Assembly (NCBI GenBank): GCA_008638375.1
Contig: CM018031.1
Span: 58,702,688-58,766,687, forward strand
DNA length: 64,000 nucleotides
Direction of reading: 5' to 3'
Origin: Nyssa sinensis
Taxonomy: Eukaryota > Streptophyta > Magnoliopsida > Cornales > Nyssaceae
Positions 11,642 to 23,868 of this stretch are shown piece by piece; the first letter of the stretch is position 1, and every line of letters begins with the position of its first letter. The translations under genes were made by a program, and so were the position numbers. The notes below the pieces were generated by a model. It was not told the origin of the DNA, did no database searches, and worked only from the letters and a program-made list of their open reading frames with translations.

Positions 11642-14600
11642 TCAAGTTGGATCATAGATGTTGATCATATCCAACTTGCAAATAAACTCTTCAAAGCTGG
11701 ACCTCTGTAACCCTTTAGTGAATATATCTGCTAATTGTTCTCTTGTAGGAATATAGGTCATGCATACTATCCCTTTCTCAATTTTCTCCTTTATAAAATG
11801 CCTGTCAACTTCAACGTGTTTGGTCCTGTCGTGCTGGACGGGATTATGAGAAATGCTGATAGCAGCTTTGTTGTCACAGTAGAGTTTGATAGGGAACTCT
11901 ACTGTGATATGTAGTTCTTCCAACAGCTTTCGTAGCCAAAGCCTTTCACACATCCCTTGTGCAACAGCTCTGAATTCAGCTTCAGCACTACTTCTGGCTA
12001 CCACACTCTGCTTCTTACTCCTCCATGTTACTAGATTTCCCCAAACGTAAGTGCAATAGCCGGTGGTAGACCTTCTGTCTTCTGCTGATCCTGCCCAATC
12101 TGCATCTGTATAGATTTCTATCTTCTTACTGTCTCCTTTCTTGAAGAACAAACCTCGTCCTGGAGAGCCTTTCAAATATCTGAGAATTTTGTATACTGCT
12201 TCTAGGTGACCTTCCTTTGGTGAATGCATATGCTGACTGACCACACTTACAGCGAAAGTAATGTCAGGTCTAGTGTGAGATAGGTAGATCAATTTACCTA
12301 CTAGTCTCTGATATCTCTCACTATCCACAGGCTTTCCAACATCTTCCATTTTTCTTCCTGTCTCAATCGGAGTATCGCTTGGCTTGCAACCAAGCATACC
12401 AGTCTCAGTCAAAAGGTCGAGAACATACTTTCTCTGGGAGACACTAATTCCCTTCCTTGATCTGGCAACTTCCATTCCCAAAAAATACCGCATTTGACCT
12501 AGGTCTTTTACCTCAAACTCTGTGGCTAAGACCTTCTTCAATCTTTCCAATTCTCCTATGTTGTCTCCAGTGAGAATGATGTCGTCGACATACACAATCA
12601 GGATAGTCTTTCTTCCATCATTGGTTTGTTTAAAGAACATCGTGTGATCTGACTGTCCCTGTTGATATCCTTGATTTTTTATCACCTTCGTAAATCTATC
12701 AAACCACGCCCTTGGTGATTGTTTAAGCCCATACAAGGATTTCCTCAATTTACATACCCTGGTTTCCTCCCCTTTGTAAAATCCTGGTGGTAGCATCATG
12801 AAAACTTCTTCCTCCAGCTCACCATTCAGAAAGGCATTCTTGATGTCAAATTGGTGAAGTGGCCAGTCTAGATTTGCTGCCAGGGACAAGAGAACCCGTA
12901 TAGTATTCAACTTTGCTACTGGTGCAAATGTCTCGGTGTAATCAATGCCATATGTCTGAGTGAACCCCTTTGCAACTAGGCGGGCTTTGTATCGGTCTAT
13001 TGTACCATCTGCCTTGTACTTCACCGTGAATACCCACTGGTTTCTTCCCTCTTGGTAAAGACATCACCTCCCAAGTTTCATTTTTTTCCAATGCCCTAAT
13101 TTCTTCCATCACTGCTTTTCTCCATTTTGGAATTTCCAAAGCTTCTTGAATATTCTTGGGAATTTGGATTCTGTCAAGGTTAGATGTAAAAGCACGACAC
13201 TTGGTAGAAAGAGCATTGTAAGATACAAATTTTGAGATAGGATGGAAAGTACATGAACGAGGTTGTTTTCTAAGAGCGATGGGTAAGTCATCAAGATTTG
13301 TTACCTGGTCAGGATTGGATGTTGGCACATGAGTAGTTGGATCTATCACCGGGTCTGACTCTGTTGGTGCATCGGATGTGAGAGTCTCATCAGACTTTGA
13401 TTTAGGTCTCCTTGAGTAGACAAGTATCTCCCTGTCTATTTGTTGTCCCACATCTCCCCCTGAGTTCAAGATTTCTTCTGTGTTGGATGAAGAATGAGAG
13501 GGTATGTCTGGGGTAGATTCAAAGATCGCAACATCAAAGTTTGTATGTGAGGGTCGAGCTTCTCTCAAGGACTCCCCCTGAAGCGAGTAGTAGGGGGTAT
13601 CCTCAAAAAAGGTGACATCCAGACTAACATATACTTTCTGGGAGCGAGGGTCATAGCACTTGTAACCCTTCTGAGTGGGAGAGTAACCAATGAAGATACA
13701 TTTGAGAGCTCGGGGATCCAATTTAGTACGTTGGGGGGCATGAACATGGACAAATACGGTAGACCCGAAAACACAAAGTGGGAGGCATGAACTGAGGTGA
13801 GAATCAGGGAAGGTCTCCTAAAATTTTTGGAGAGGCGATGCAAAGGAGAGAACCCGACTAGGCATACGATTGATGAGGAATGCGGCAGTCAGAACAGCAT
13901 CACCCCAAAAACGATGGGGCATGTGAGAGGTAAACAATAGGGCACGAGCTACCTCAAGTATATGTCGGTTTTTTCGTTCAGCAACCCCATTTTGTTGGGG
14001 GGTGTGAACGCAAGAACTCTGGTGAATAATACCTTTGGCTTGAAAATAGGGACTCAAAGAAGAGTTGAAGTACTCAGTGCCATTGTCAGTACGAAGAATT
14101 TGGATTTTTGTGTGAAATTGGGTGTAAATCATATTGTAGAAGTTTATGAACACTGAATGAACCTCAGATTTATCGTTTAACAAAAATACCCAACAGAGAC
14201 GAGAATGATCATCAATAAATGTAATAAACCATTTTTTGTGGGTCCTATTGGGAACCCGTGAAGGCCCCCAAAGATCACTATGGATCAGGGTAAAAGGCAA
14301 TGAAGGTTTATAAGGAGATTTAGAAAAAGAGGTGCGGTTATGTTTTGCAAGTTCACAAACTTCACATTGAAAATCCAAGGGACTTTTATTCAAACAAAGC
14401 GACGGAAATACATGTTTTAAATATTGAAAGCTAGGATGGCCCATTCGTCTGTGCCATAACACAAGATCACTATCCCTAGGACTAGATGCTGAATTATAAA
14501 TAGAAGGAAGATACTGTTTACTCATGCGAGTATCATCAAAGTAGTAGAGCCCCTCATGTTCCTTAGCACTGCCAATCGTCTTCCCCGATGATAGGTCCTG

Positions 14601-16106
14601 AAAAACACAATTGAAAGACAAAAAAATGACTGAGCAATGAGATTGTTTGGTTAGTTGACTAACAGACAACAGATTGCAAGAAATATTAGGAACATGAAGG
14701 ACAGACTTTAAAGTAATAAATTCAGAGATACGGATACTCCCCTTGCCAGCTACTGGTGATAAAGTACCATCTGCAATTTTTACTTTCAAGTTACCAGCAC
14801 ACGGTGAATATGTAGAAAATAAATGGTGAGCACCAGTCATATGGTCGGATGCACCAGAGTCAATAATCCAGGGAGTGAGGTGCAAAGTGGTACTAAGAGC
14901 AGTCAAAAAAGTACCTTTGTGGGCTAAGGAACCTGATGGCAGTGAATTAGAAGGCCGACCCGAGGCTTGAAAGGTTGAAAACAAAGCATATAACTTCTCA
15001 AGTTGTTCGGGGTTAAAACCCCCACTAACAGTCGATTGAGCATCTGTGTCTATCTGCTGTTCAGTGAAGGCCTGGTACCCGTGTGATTTGGGCTGTCTGG
15101 GCTTCCAATCAGCGGGCTTTCCATGTAAGGCCCAACAAGTCTCTTTTGAATGACCCAATTTTTTGCAATGGTCACAAAAGGGCCTTTTACCTTGTCTTGG
15201 GCCGGATCCACTGGAAGGCCCACGGGTTATATGGGCTGAGACCTCATGCGCAGAGCTTTGTCTCTGTTTCAAATTCGAACCAGTGGTGACGGTGAACGGC
15301 ATCTCGCGAGGTATCATCCCGCGACTCACAAGTGCAGATCCGTCGGCGGCAACTTCTCCGTTCACCTCTGCTCGCTCCTTCAACATCACCTTCCTCCTCT
15401 GTTCTTCCCGTCGCACCTCGGCGAAGACTTCTCGGATGGAAGGCAGTGGTCGTCGACCCAGAATTCTTCCCCGCACATCATCGAGCTCTCGATTTAGCCC
15501 TGCCAGAAACTCGAAAACCCTTTCAGCTTCCATCTTCTTCTTGAAACGAACACTGTCACCCGTGCACTCCCATTCTTCGCCACAAATGAGATCGAGTTCC
15601 TGCCACAGTCGCACCATCTCGGTGTAATACTTTGTAACTTCCCGACCTTCTTGCTTCATCTGCCATAGTTTCTTCTTCAGTTCGAAGATTTGGAAGGCAT
15701 CCTCAGTGTCGGAATATGTCTCTCGCACTGCATCCCACACGTCTTTTGCCGTCGGGAGAAACATATATGTTTTTCCGATGATTGGCTTCATGGAGTTGAT
15801 CAGACATGAGGTTATCAATGAATTTTCCGAGCGCCATCTCTGGGAGGCAGCGACATCGGTGGTAGGTGGTTGACATATTTCGCCAGTAAGAAGGCCTAGC
15901 TTCCCTTTGCCGTCGATGATGAGTTTGATGGTCTGCGCCCACTCCCGATAGTTCTTCCCATTGAATTTCTCTACGGCAAGATGGATTGGAGACGTCTCGA
16001 ACATACCAGACGAGCTCATGGAAGAGGTAAGCTCTGGCTCTCCTTCCTTGATTTCTTGGATTGTCGACTGACTCGACTCATGACTGTCTCCATTTTGGGC
16101 AGCCAT
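11642..16106 (-). pseudogene. Copia gag-pol polyprotein with one stop and one frameshift
   Basis: The ATG is at 16104-16106. A 762-codon first part carries gag (KNYREWAQTIK, KDVWDAVRETYS), a CCHC knuckle CDHCKKLGHSKETC, the protease core WIIDSGASDHMTG, an HHCC zinc region (WHRRMGH, CEVC) and the integrase core with TDNGTEYF and QQNGVAERKNR. TAG at 13818-13820 stops it, but the same frame continues to about 12942. The frame then shifts, and reverse transcriptase and RNase H run to 11642 ([41 protein letters not shown]). The shift near 13035 is explained by about 11 missing bases where TGGGT occurs once instead of twice. All catalytic domains are otherwise visible. The element is probably non-autonomous. 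Confidence 0.9.
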
Positions 16107-16146
16107 GGATTGCTAGGGTTTTAGAATAACCCTAGCTCTGATACCA

Positions 16147-16341
16147 TGTAGAAAATAATGAGACAAATTTTCTATATTCAATGGTGAATAATTTACAAGC
16201 CAGAATCCCTATTTAATCTATACACAGAGAACTAAAAATGGAAATAAAAGACGGTCAACTCTAGAAATTAGCCTAAATATCTGCCTCAATCTTCTATCAC
16301 TATCTCCTTCAATTCCTTCCTAAATCATACGGGATTTCCAC
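16147..16341 (-). repeat. 5' LTR of Copia copy 3
   Basis: A 195-bp LTR almost identical to 11439-11634. It adjoins the perfect primer-binding site at 16135-16146. Confidence 0.9.
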
Positions 16342-17483
16342 TATTACCTCCATAGATGGTTTATTTGGTCGCCGAATTACTTCCGTATGCCCCTCGATTT
16401 ATACAAGTTCTGTACAACAACCATCACTTTTAATCAATATCTTATGACTTCAACTAAAAGCTAGTTGTTTCCCATATATGATGTGATATGATCAAGTTCT
16501 CATTTTCAGATGGGATTGTGTTTGTGCATAGGTAAGGATCGTAGATTGCCGCATTACCATAGTTGCTACGGTTCAGTTGGACCTTACACTTGCTTCTTGT
16601 TGCCTCGATTGTTTGCTGGGAGATATGGTTTAGTAACACTTTATGTTACCATATTGCCTTGTGATGTACATTATTTGACTGCCATGATAGGCAATTTGCT
16701 TCATATGAGCGTACACCATATTGTTGTCTTAACCTACAGTTTCCTCAAAGGTAATGCTTTGGAAGAATTTACATTTCTACACTGCTCTGCCTCTTGAGCT
16801 CTGAGAATTTTCCCAGTGTGAATTCTTATATAATTAATATTCCTTGATTCATACTTTTGTGTAACTAGGTATTGGCAATTATTCCTTTCAAGAAATTACC
16901 TAGCGTTGGTCCCTCTAAGGAGGGTGCTGGGAGAGCAGACCAGAGACAGACCTAGCCTTTGACATTATTCCTTCCAAGTAATTTCATAATGTCGTTGTAT
17001 TGAACATTAGTAATTAGAGGTAAATTTTATGAAGGATGATATATTTCTCAACACGCTGAAAACCATCTTTCAACCGCCTATTAGTTGGCTAGTTGAAATG
17101 GTAGCTATTGATTAGTGTTTTTATTATTACCAAATAATAGATAGGATTTGGACAGGGCTTTTTTTTTTTTTCCTTGGTCTGCTCAATTCTGTGTAGGTCA
17201 GTAGATCCTGGATATGTTAAATTTTATATCAGAGATATTTCAAGCATGTTAGATGGTTTCAAAGTTGCATGACGGAGCATTCTTGTTCTATGAAACACAT
17301 TAGTAGTATTAGAGAGGCTTCTGAAGGAAATGGGACTTAGATTGCTAGAGAACTGCCTGATGACACCAACAATCTTAATATATTTTGGAAGTGAAGGTAC
17401 TCTAATAGCATTAGGGAGGCTGTGGTAAGAAGATGGAATCTAATTGTGTGAGAGAATTGCTTGAGTGCAACTTCCATGGATCA
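16342..17483 (+). other. Inter-element spacer with a weak open frame
   Basis: This stretch has no recognised gene. TCATTTTCAG followed by ATG at 16510 opens a 95-codon frame to 16797 that contains LYVTILPCDVHYL. It matches no family I know and may be chance. A stretch at about 16885-16945 (GCGTTGGTCCCTCTAAGGAG and onward) resembles the 3' part of the tRNA-type SINE seen at 31335-31505, but too weakly to call. The remainder is AT-rich. Confidence 0.25.
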
Positions 17484-17777
17484 TGTTAGCTGATGTGTTT
17501 AGAACTGCTGCCAAGTTGTCATGTTTTGAATATTTAAAAATATTGTTTCCTAGTGTTTAGGAGTTTGTTATTTTCTGATTAATCATATCTGATCAGGGCT
17601 TATTTTTAGGACCATGATCTTAGTGGTTAGTTATTTTTCAAGTCTATTTAATGTAAGTTCAGAGTTTAATAAATCATCTCTCCTTCGACATAATTTCTTA
17701 TGTTCTTTTCTTTAATCTTCATCTTTCTTTCCTTCAAAGTTGTCTTTGTTTTCTGTTGCAACGTCAAAACAACAACA
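17484..17777 (+). repeat. 5' LTR of Copia copy 4
   Basis: A 294-bp LTR that starts TGTTAGCTGATG and ends AACAACAACA. It carries a TTTAATAAATCA stretch and a T/C-rich right half. Confidence 0.9.
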
Positions 17778-17842
17778 ATTGGTATCAGAGCTTTCTTCTT
17801 AAGGAACCTGTGAGAGTTTGAGATTGAATTCAAGTGGACGCC

Positions 17843-20800
17843 ATGGACGCAGATGCCAGTTTTTCATCGATTGCTCCTCCAGTGTTCGACGGAGAAAATT
17901 ATCAGATTTGGGCTGTGAGAATGGAGACCTACCTGGATGCAATGGATCTTTGGGAAGCTGTAGAAGAGGATTACGAAGTTCTTTCTCTGCCAGACAACCC
18001 CACAATGGCCCAGATCAAGAATCACAAGGACAGAAAAACGAGAAAGTCAAAAGCAAAGGCCTGTTTGTTTGCTGCTGTCTCATCGACTATCTTCACCCGA
18101 GTTATGGCACTCAAATCAGCAAAAGCAATCTGGGATTATCTCAAAATAGAGTATGAAGGAAATGAGAGGATCAAAGGGATGCAAGTGCTGAATTTGATTA
18201 GAGATTTTGAACTGCAGAAAATGAACGAATCAGAAACCATTAAAGAGTATTCTGACAAACTTCTAAGCATTGCCAATAAGGTAAGGCTGCTTGGGTCTGA
18301 TCTACACGACTCAAGGATTGTTGAAAAAATCCTAGTAATGGTGCCTGAAAAGTTTGAGGCAACCATTAGGACCTTGGAGAATACCAAGGATTTGTCCAAG
18401 ATTACCTTGGCAGAGCTCTTAAATGCTTTACAGGCACAAGAGCAAAGAAGGGTCATGAGGCAAGGAGGTGTTGTTGAAGGAGCACTGCCAGTCAAGCATC
18501 AAGAAGAAGGGAAAATGAGAAAGAAGAAGAACAAGAAGAATTTTGCTGCAAGTGGCGATGCTACGGCAAACAGCAACAAGAACAAGATTGAAGGTACGAA
18601 GGGAAATCATCCTCCATGCCAACATTGTGGCAGAAAGGGTCATCCCCCTTTCAAATGCTGGAGGAGATCTGATGCAAAATGCAGCAAGTGTAACCAACTT
18701 GGACATGAAGCTGTGATTTGCAAAGGAAAAGCTCAGCAGCAGGAAGTTGAAGCCCAAGTTGCAGATCAAGAGGTTGAAGATCAGCTCTTTGTAGCAACAT
18801 GCTTTGCAAGTAGCAGGTCAAGTGAAAGTTGGCTCATTGATAGTGGCTGTACTAATCATATGACTTATGACAAGGAACTGTTCAAAGAATTGGAGAGCAC
18901 TACAATCACAAAAGTCAGAATTGGCAATGGTGATCACATTGCTGTCAAAGGAAAAGGTACTATGGCTATTGAAAGCTGCTTAGGTACAAAAACCATCTCT
19001 GATGTCTTATATGCGCCAGAAATTTATCAAAACTTGCTAAGTGTTGGTCAGTTGATAGAGAAGGGCTTGAAAGTGATTTTTGAATACAGACAATGATTGA
19101 TCAAAGATGCAGCTGGTCAGGAGATGTTCAAAGTCAGAATGAGAGGCAAGGGCTTCTCTCTAGATCCAATAGAGGAGAAACAGGCTGCCTTCCCCATCTC
19201 GGAAAGCACAACACAGGTTTGGCACAAGAGGCTTGGCCATTTACATCACACAGGTGTGCTGTACATGCAAAGGAAGCAGTTTGTGCAGGATTTACCACCT
19301 CTAGAAGAGCACCTACCAAGTTGCCAAGCATGCCAGTTTGGCAAGCAAACCAGGCTGCCATTTCCTAAAACATCTTGAAGAGCTACTCAAAAATTGCAGC
19401 TGATTCACACAGACTTGGCAGGACCTTAGAGAACACCTTCTCTCAAAGGTAGCCTCTATTATATTGTTTTCATCGATGATCTAACCAGAATGTGTTGGAT
19501 TTTCTTTTTAAAATTCAAGTCAGAAGTTGCTGCTGTGTTCTGGAAGTTTAAATCGAATGTGGAGAACCAAAGTGGCTGCAAAATTCAGGTTCTGAGGTCT
19601 GATAATGGCAAGGAATACACCTCAGAACAATTCAATTTGTTTTGTGAAGAAGCTGGGATTGAACATCAGTTGACTGCTCCCTACACTCCACAACAAAATG
19701 GAGTCAGTGAAAGGAGGAACCAATTCATCATGGAGATGACTAGGTGTATGCTACACGAGAAAGGACTGCCAAAGAAATTTTGGGCAGAGGCAGCAAACAC
19801 TGCTGTTTTTCTTCAAAACAGACTACCCACAAAAGCAGTGAAAGATCAGACACCATTTGAGGCATGTCATGGGTATAAACCTTCATTGAAATTTCTTAAA
19901 GTTTTTGGTTGCTTATGCTTTACCTATGTTTCTCAGGTTAAGCGAGATAAGCTTGATAAAAAAGCTGTTCCTGGCATATTTGTGGGTTACAGTACAATAT
20001 CCAAAGCTTACAAAGTATTTCAGCCAGAAACAGGAAACATGGTGATAAGTAGAGATGTGTATTTCATGGAGAATGAGCAGTGGAACTGGGAAAATTCAAA
20101 GAGAAATCAGAATGAGAATTCAAATGATCTGGTGGATGATTCTCCTGTCAGAGGCACTAGGTTGCTGTCTGATATCTATCAGAGGTGCAACATTGCTGTA
20201 TGTGAACCTGCAAGATACGAGGATGCAAAGAAGGATCAAAGGTGGATAGTTGCAATGCAGGAGGAGCTGTCCGTGATTAAAAAAATCAGACCTGGAAGCT
20301 TGTTGATAGACCTCAAGATAGAAAAATCATTGGGGTCAAATGGGTGTTCAGAACCAAGCTCAATGCTGATGGATCCATCAACAAACACAAAGCCAGGCTT
20401 GTTGCTAAAGGATATGCTCAAATTTTTGGTGTAGACTATTCAGACACATTTGCACCAGTAGCTAGACTTGACACTATCAGGTTGCTACTTGCTGTTGCAG
20501 CATAAAAAGGTTGGAAAGTGTACCAGTTGGATGTGAAATCAGCATTTTTAAATGGTTTCTTGCAAGAAGAAATCTATGGTGAGCAACCAGAAGGTTTTGT
20601 GAAGAAAGGAGGAGAAGACAAAGTTTATCTCCTCAAGAAGGCTCTCTATGGATTGAAGCAAGCTCCAAGAGCCTGGTACAGCAGAATTGATGATCACTTG
20701 CTAAGTTTAGGCTTCAAAAAAAGCCTATCTGAGTCTAAGCTTTATGTCAAGCATTGTGAGGTTGATATTCTTGTTATTTCTCTTTATGTAGATGATCTTT

Positions 20801-21728
20801 TGGTGACCGGAAACAATGCAGCTTTGATTGATGAATTTAAGCTGGAAATGATGAAAGTATTTGAGATGACTGATCTTGGATTGATGACTTACTTTCTCAG
20901 AATGGAGATCAAGCAGAGTCAAGATGAAATTTTCATTTGTCAAAAGAAGTATGCAAAGGAAATTCTCAAGAAGTTTCATATGGAAGATTGCAAGTCAATG
21001 AGCACTCCTATGAATCAAAAGGAAAAGTTAAGCAAGGAAGATGGAACTGAAAAAGTGGATGAGGCACACTTTAGAAGTTTGATTGGGTGCCTGATGTATC
21101 TTACAGCAACAAGACCTGATATCTTGATTGCTGTGAGTATTTTATCTCGATTCATGCACTGTGCAAGTGAAATGCACTTGAAGGCAGCTAAGAGGGTGGT
21201 TAGATACATCAAAGGAAAAATCAACTTTGGCATCAAGTTCAAGAAAAGAAAGAATTTAATCTGTTTGGTTTTTCTGACAGTGACTGGGCAGGATCCATTG
21301 ATGACATGAAAAGTACCACAGGGTACTGTTTTAGTTTTGGATCCGGAGTTTTTTCATGGAGTTTTAAAAAACAAGAAACAGTAGCTCAATCTTCTGCTGA
21401 AGCAGAGTTTGTTGCTGCAACTGCTGCTGTAAATCAAGCTTTGTGGCTGAGGAAGATATTGAGTGATCTTCATCTTGAGTAGAAAGAAGACACTAAGATC
21501 TTTGTTGATAATCAAGCTGCAATAGCTATTTCTCACAATCCAGTTTTTCATGGAAAAACTAAACATTTCAACATCAAGCAATTTTTCTTGAGGGAAGTGC
21601 AGAAGAATGGTGCTGTAACTCTTGTTGATTGCAGAACAGATGAGCAAATAGCTGATGTTTTTACTAAACCATTACCAGTTAGCAAGTACGTGTTTTTGAG
21701 ATTGAAACTTGGTGTTTGCAGTCTCTAA
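17843..21728 (+). pseudogene. Copia gag-pol with several stops and frameshifts
   Basis: The ATG is at 17843. Gag (FDGENYQIWAVRMETYLDAM; KAIWDYLKIEYEG) is followed by two CCHC knuckles (CQHCGRKGHPPFKC and CSKCNQLGHEAVIC) and the protease core WLIDSGCTNHMT. In-frame stops are TGA 19094-19096, TGA 19376-19378 and TAG 19427-19429. The integrase core keeps RSDNGKEYTSEQF and QQNGVSERRNQ. One A is missing from an A-run near 20285, which shifts the frame just before reverse transcriptase. TAA 20503-20505 follows, then YQLDVKSAFLNG and LYVDDLLVTG. Another shift near 21255 precedes RNase H (KSTTGYCFSFGSG, SSAEAEFVAA), which has TAG at 21480-21482. No functional protein is expected. Confidence 0.9.
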
Positions 21729-21740
21729 AGCATGGAGGAG

Positions 21741-22033
21741 TGTTAGCTGATGTGTTTAGAACTGCTGCCAAGTTGTCATGTTTTGAATATTTCAAAATAT
21801 TGTTTCCTAGTGTTTAGGAGTTTGTTATTTTCTGATTAATCATATCTGATCAGGGCTTATTTTTAGGACCATGATCTTAGTGGTTAGTTATTTTTTCAAG
21901 TATATTTAATGTAAGTTCAGAGTTTAATAAATCATCTCTCCTTCGACATAATCTCGTGTTCTTTTCTTTAATCTTCATCTTTCTTTCCTTCAAAGTTGTC
22001 TTTGTTTTCTGTTGCAACCTCAAAACAACAACA
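21741..22033 (+). repeat. 3' LTR of Copia copy 4
   Basis: A 293-bp LTR matching 17484-17777, ending at CA directly before the GATCA duplication. Confidence 0.9.
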
Positions 22034-22614
22034 GATCATCAGTCTCTCTCTCTCTCCCCCCACCCCAAAAAAAAAAATCTGGAGGGTCTAGGTCGATTGA
22101 GCAATTATAATGAGGGCTATGCATACACCAAGTTACATCCTTCTTGTTACTTATGAGGAGAGGACCACAAATAATTTTCTTTTATGCCACAAGTTACATG
22201 TAGTTGAAAGATAACATGCACCAAATGGGTGAGAAATTGGTCTCAATGTTGATGAAGCTTTTAACTGATCGAAAAAAAAAAAAATTGTTGACCAAGCTTT
22301 TCTTTCTGTTGATAGGACAATATTGTATCACTGTTCGATTATTCGAGAAAAAGAAAAAAGAGAAGCATAGGCAGGTTCATAGATATTAGTTCCTTGAATC
22401 TAATAACTGATACAAGGACAAACATTTTATTGGACAAGAAATCAGTTCATCATCCTTGGAAAATTTTAGATCTTTAGCTCATTTCTTGTGTTACTTATTA
22501 AATTTGTTTTGCCTTACGCATGTTCATAAATTTTTGAACCACAAACATATTATTGTACACTTTGAGTGACCATAAGAACTTGGAATATTTTTCTCATTTT
22601 ATTCTATGTTTTCA

Positions 22615-23430
22615 GTATGAGCTCTCAAGTTGCAAATCCACCATTGGAATATATTGCTGAGGGTCCTCCCAGGATAGATATTTTCCTGTGCTGGTAATTT
22701 TACAGCCTGAGTTGCATACCAAGTGTACTATCTGTGGTATAGGAGCTAATTTATAACTGAATAGAATGCAAAATGAGATCTCACCATGTTTGCTATAGGG
22801 ACAATGCATAAAAGTAGACATAATTATGATGACTCATCTCCTCTTCCTCCAATTATGACCTTGGTTGTGTCTTACATCATTATATGAACTCGATGTTCAA
22901 GTTGTGCTGCCCCTATGAACATGTCCAAGATTTGTTGGGTATGTGTCAATTAGTATTTCTGAATATTCATTGTCCAATTCAATTGGCAATGTCTTGAACT
23001 GAGGTAGTTGATATATTTTTTCGTTGGCGAATTATTTGATTATCCAATCCATTGTTTCTAAATATTGGACCTAACTTGCATGTTTCAACCGTAGGTGGTG
23101 TTAGGTTCCTCATGGATCAACATGAAGGATCGCTAGTGCTTTACGTTCTAAGGTGGAGGATATAATTTATCAAAGTAATGAAGGTACGAATTGTAACCTT
23201 CATGCAATTGAGACGTTTCTTCATTCTTTGCGAGTAGAGAGAGAGAGAGAGAGAGAGACCGGCAAGGGAGATGGGCTAAATAATGAAGTTCCTTATGGAC
23301 ATAAGGATTTAGTTGTTCATTTGAGTGAGGTGATGGATTATTTTATCAAAGAGACTGGCCGTTTGACCTATGTTGCCTTTGCTCCTAGCACCTTTGGTTA
23401 CCCTTTAGAGGTTGTTTTAAGTTAGCAGGT
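22615..23430 (+). other. Possible exon remnants, unknown gene
   Basis: TCTATGTTTTCAG is a good acceptor ending near 22617. The next 80 bases are open (SSQVANPPLEYIAEGPPRID) and end at a donor-like CTG|GTAATT near 22695. A second piece near 23095-23190 contains VEDIIYQSNEG and a donor-like GAAG|GTACGA. A third, to the stop at 23425, reads DLVVHLSEVMDYFIKETG and YVAFAPSTFGYPLEVVLS. These look like real protein segments, but the frames do not join cleanly and no family is recognised. A (GA)n run is at 23236-23259. Together with 64-262 and 11235-11375 they suggest a plus-strand gene or pseudogene broken up by retroelements. The rest of 22039-23868 is featureless. Confidence 0.25.
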
Positions 23431-23868
23431 CCAAAGGGTGGAGTCATTTTATTTAGATACTACATTTTATTGATGCAGTTCAAATGCATCTGAGGCTATG
23501 TTGTCATTGGAGGGGAGTTCTTTGAAGCATTGAGGATGCTGATTTATTTTATTTTTTGGATAGCAAAGAGAAACCTATGCTGATTTTCGTCTATAGGTGC
23601 TGATTTTAAATAATCTATAACTGCGGAATACTCTCGCGAATAAGTTTTAAGGCTAACTGGATAGATGCAAGACACGGGAAGCTGTGTCACTGTTTGGCTG
23701 ATTCACCCTTTCAGAAGGGTGTGGCATTGTATTATTGTTTTTCAAAAGAAAACATTGAAGCATCAATTGCCCAAAATTAGCTAGATAGAGTAACAAGGGA
23801 TGGAAATCAGAATGGGGATGAATTGAAAAGAATATGAAAAATTAGAGTAATAGAGAATTTGTAAAGAC

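Larger units (their letters stand above)
11439..16341 (-). mobile_element. Copia LTR retrotransposon, copy 3 (young, nearly intact)
   Basis: A minus-strand Copia element. Its 5' LTR is on the right (16147-16341) and its 3' LTR on the left (11439-11634). The primer site next to the right LTR reads, on the minus strand, TGGTATCAGAGC (12/12). The polypurine tract GAAGGGGAG abuts the left LTR. TATT flanks both ends (11435-11438, 16342-16345) as a probable trimmed target-site duplication. The LTRs differ at about three of 195 positions, so this is the youngest insertion in the window. It was spoiled only by one in-frame stop and one frameshift. Confidence 0.93.
17484..22033 (+). mobile_element. 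Copia LTR retrotransposon, copy 4
   Basis: A complete 4.55-kb element with TG...CA LTRs of about 294 bp and a perfect 5-bp target-site duplication GATCA (17479-17483 and 22034-22038). The primer site TGGTATCAGAGC begins at 17780, two bases after the LTR. A polypurine tract CATGGAGGAG precedes the 3' LTR. The LTRs differ by roughly six small changes (about 2%), so it is fairly recent. The gag has two zinc knuckles, and the LTRs are unrelated to those of the other three elements, so this is a separate Copia lineage. Confidence 0.93.

Noticed and set aside
15163..15627. 154-codon plus-strand frame
   Set aside because: It lies opposite the gag region of Copia copy 3 and has no domain of its own.
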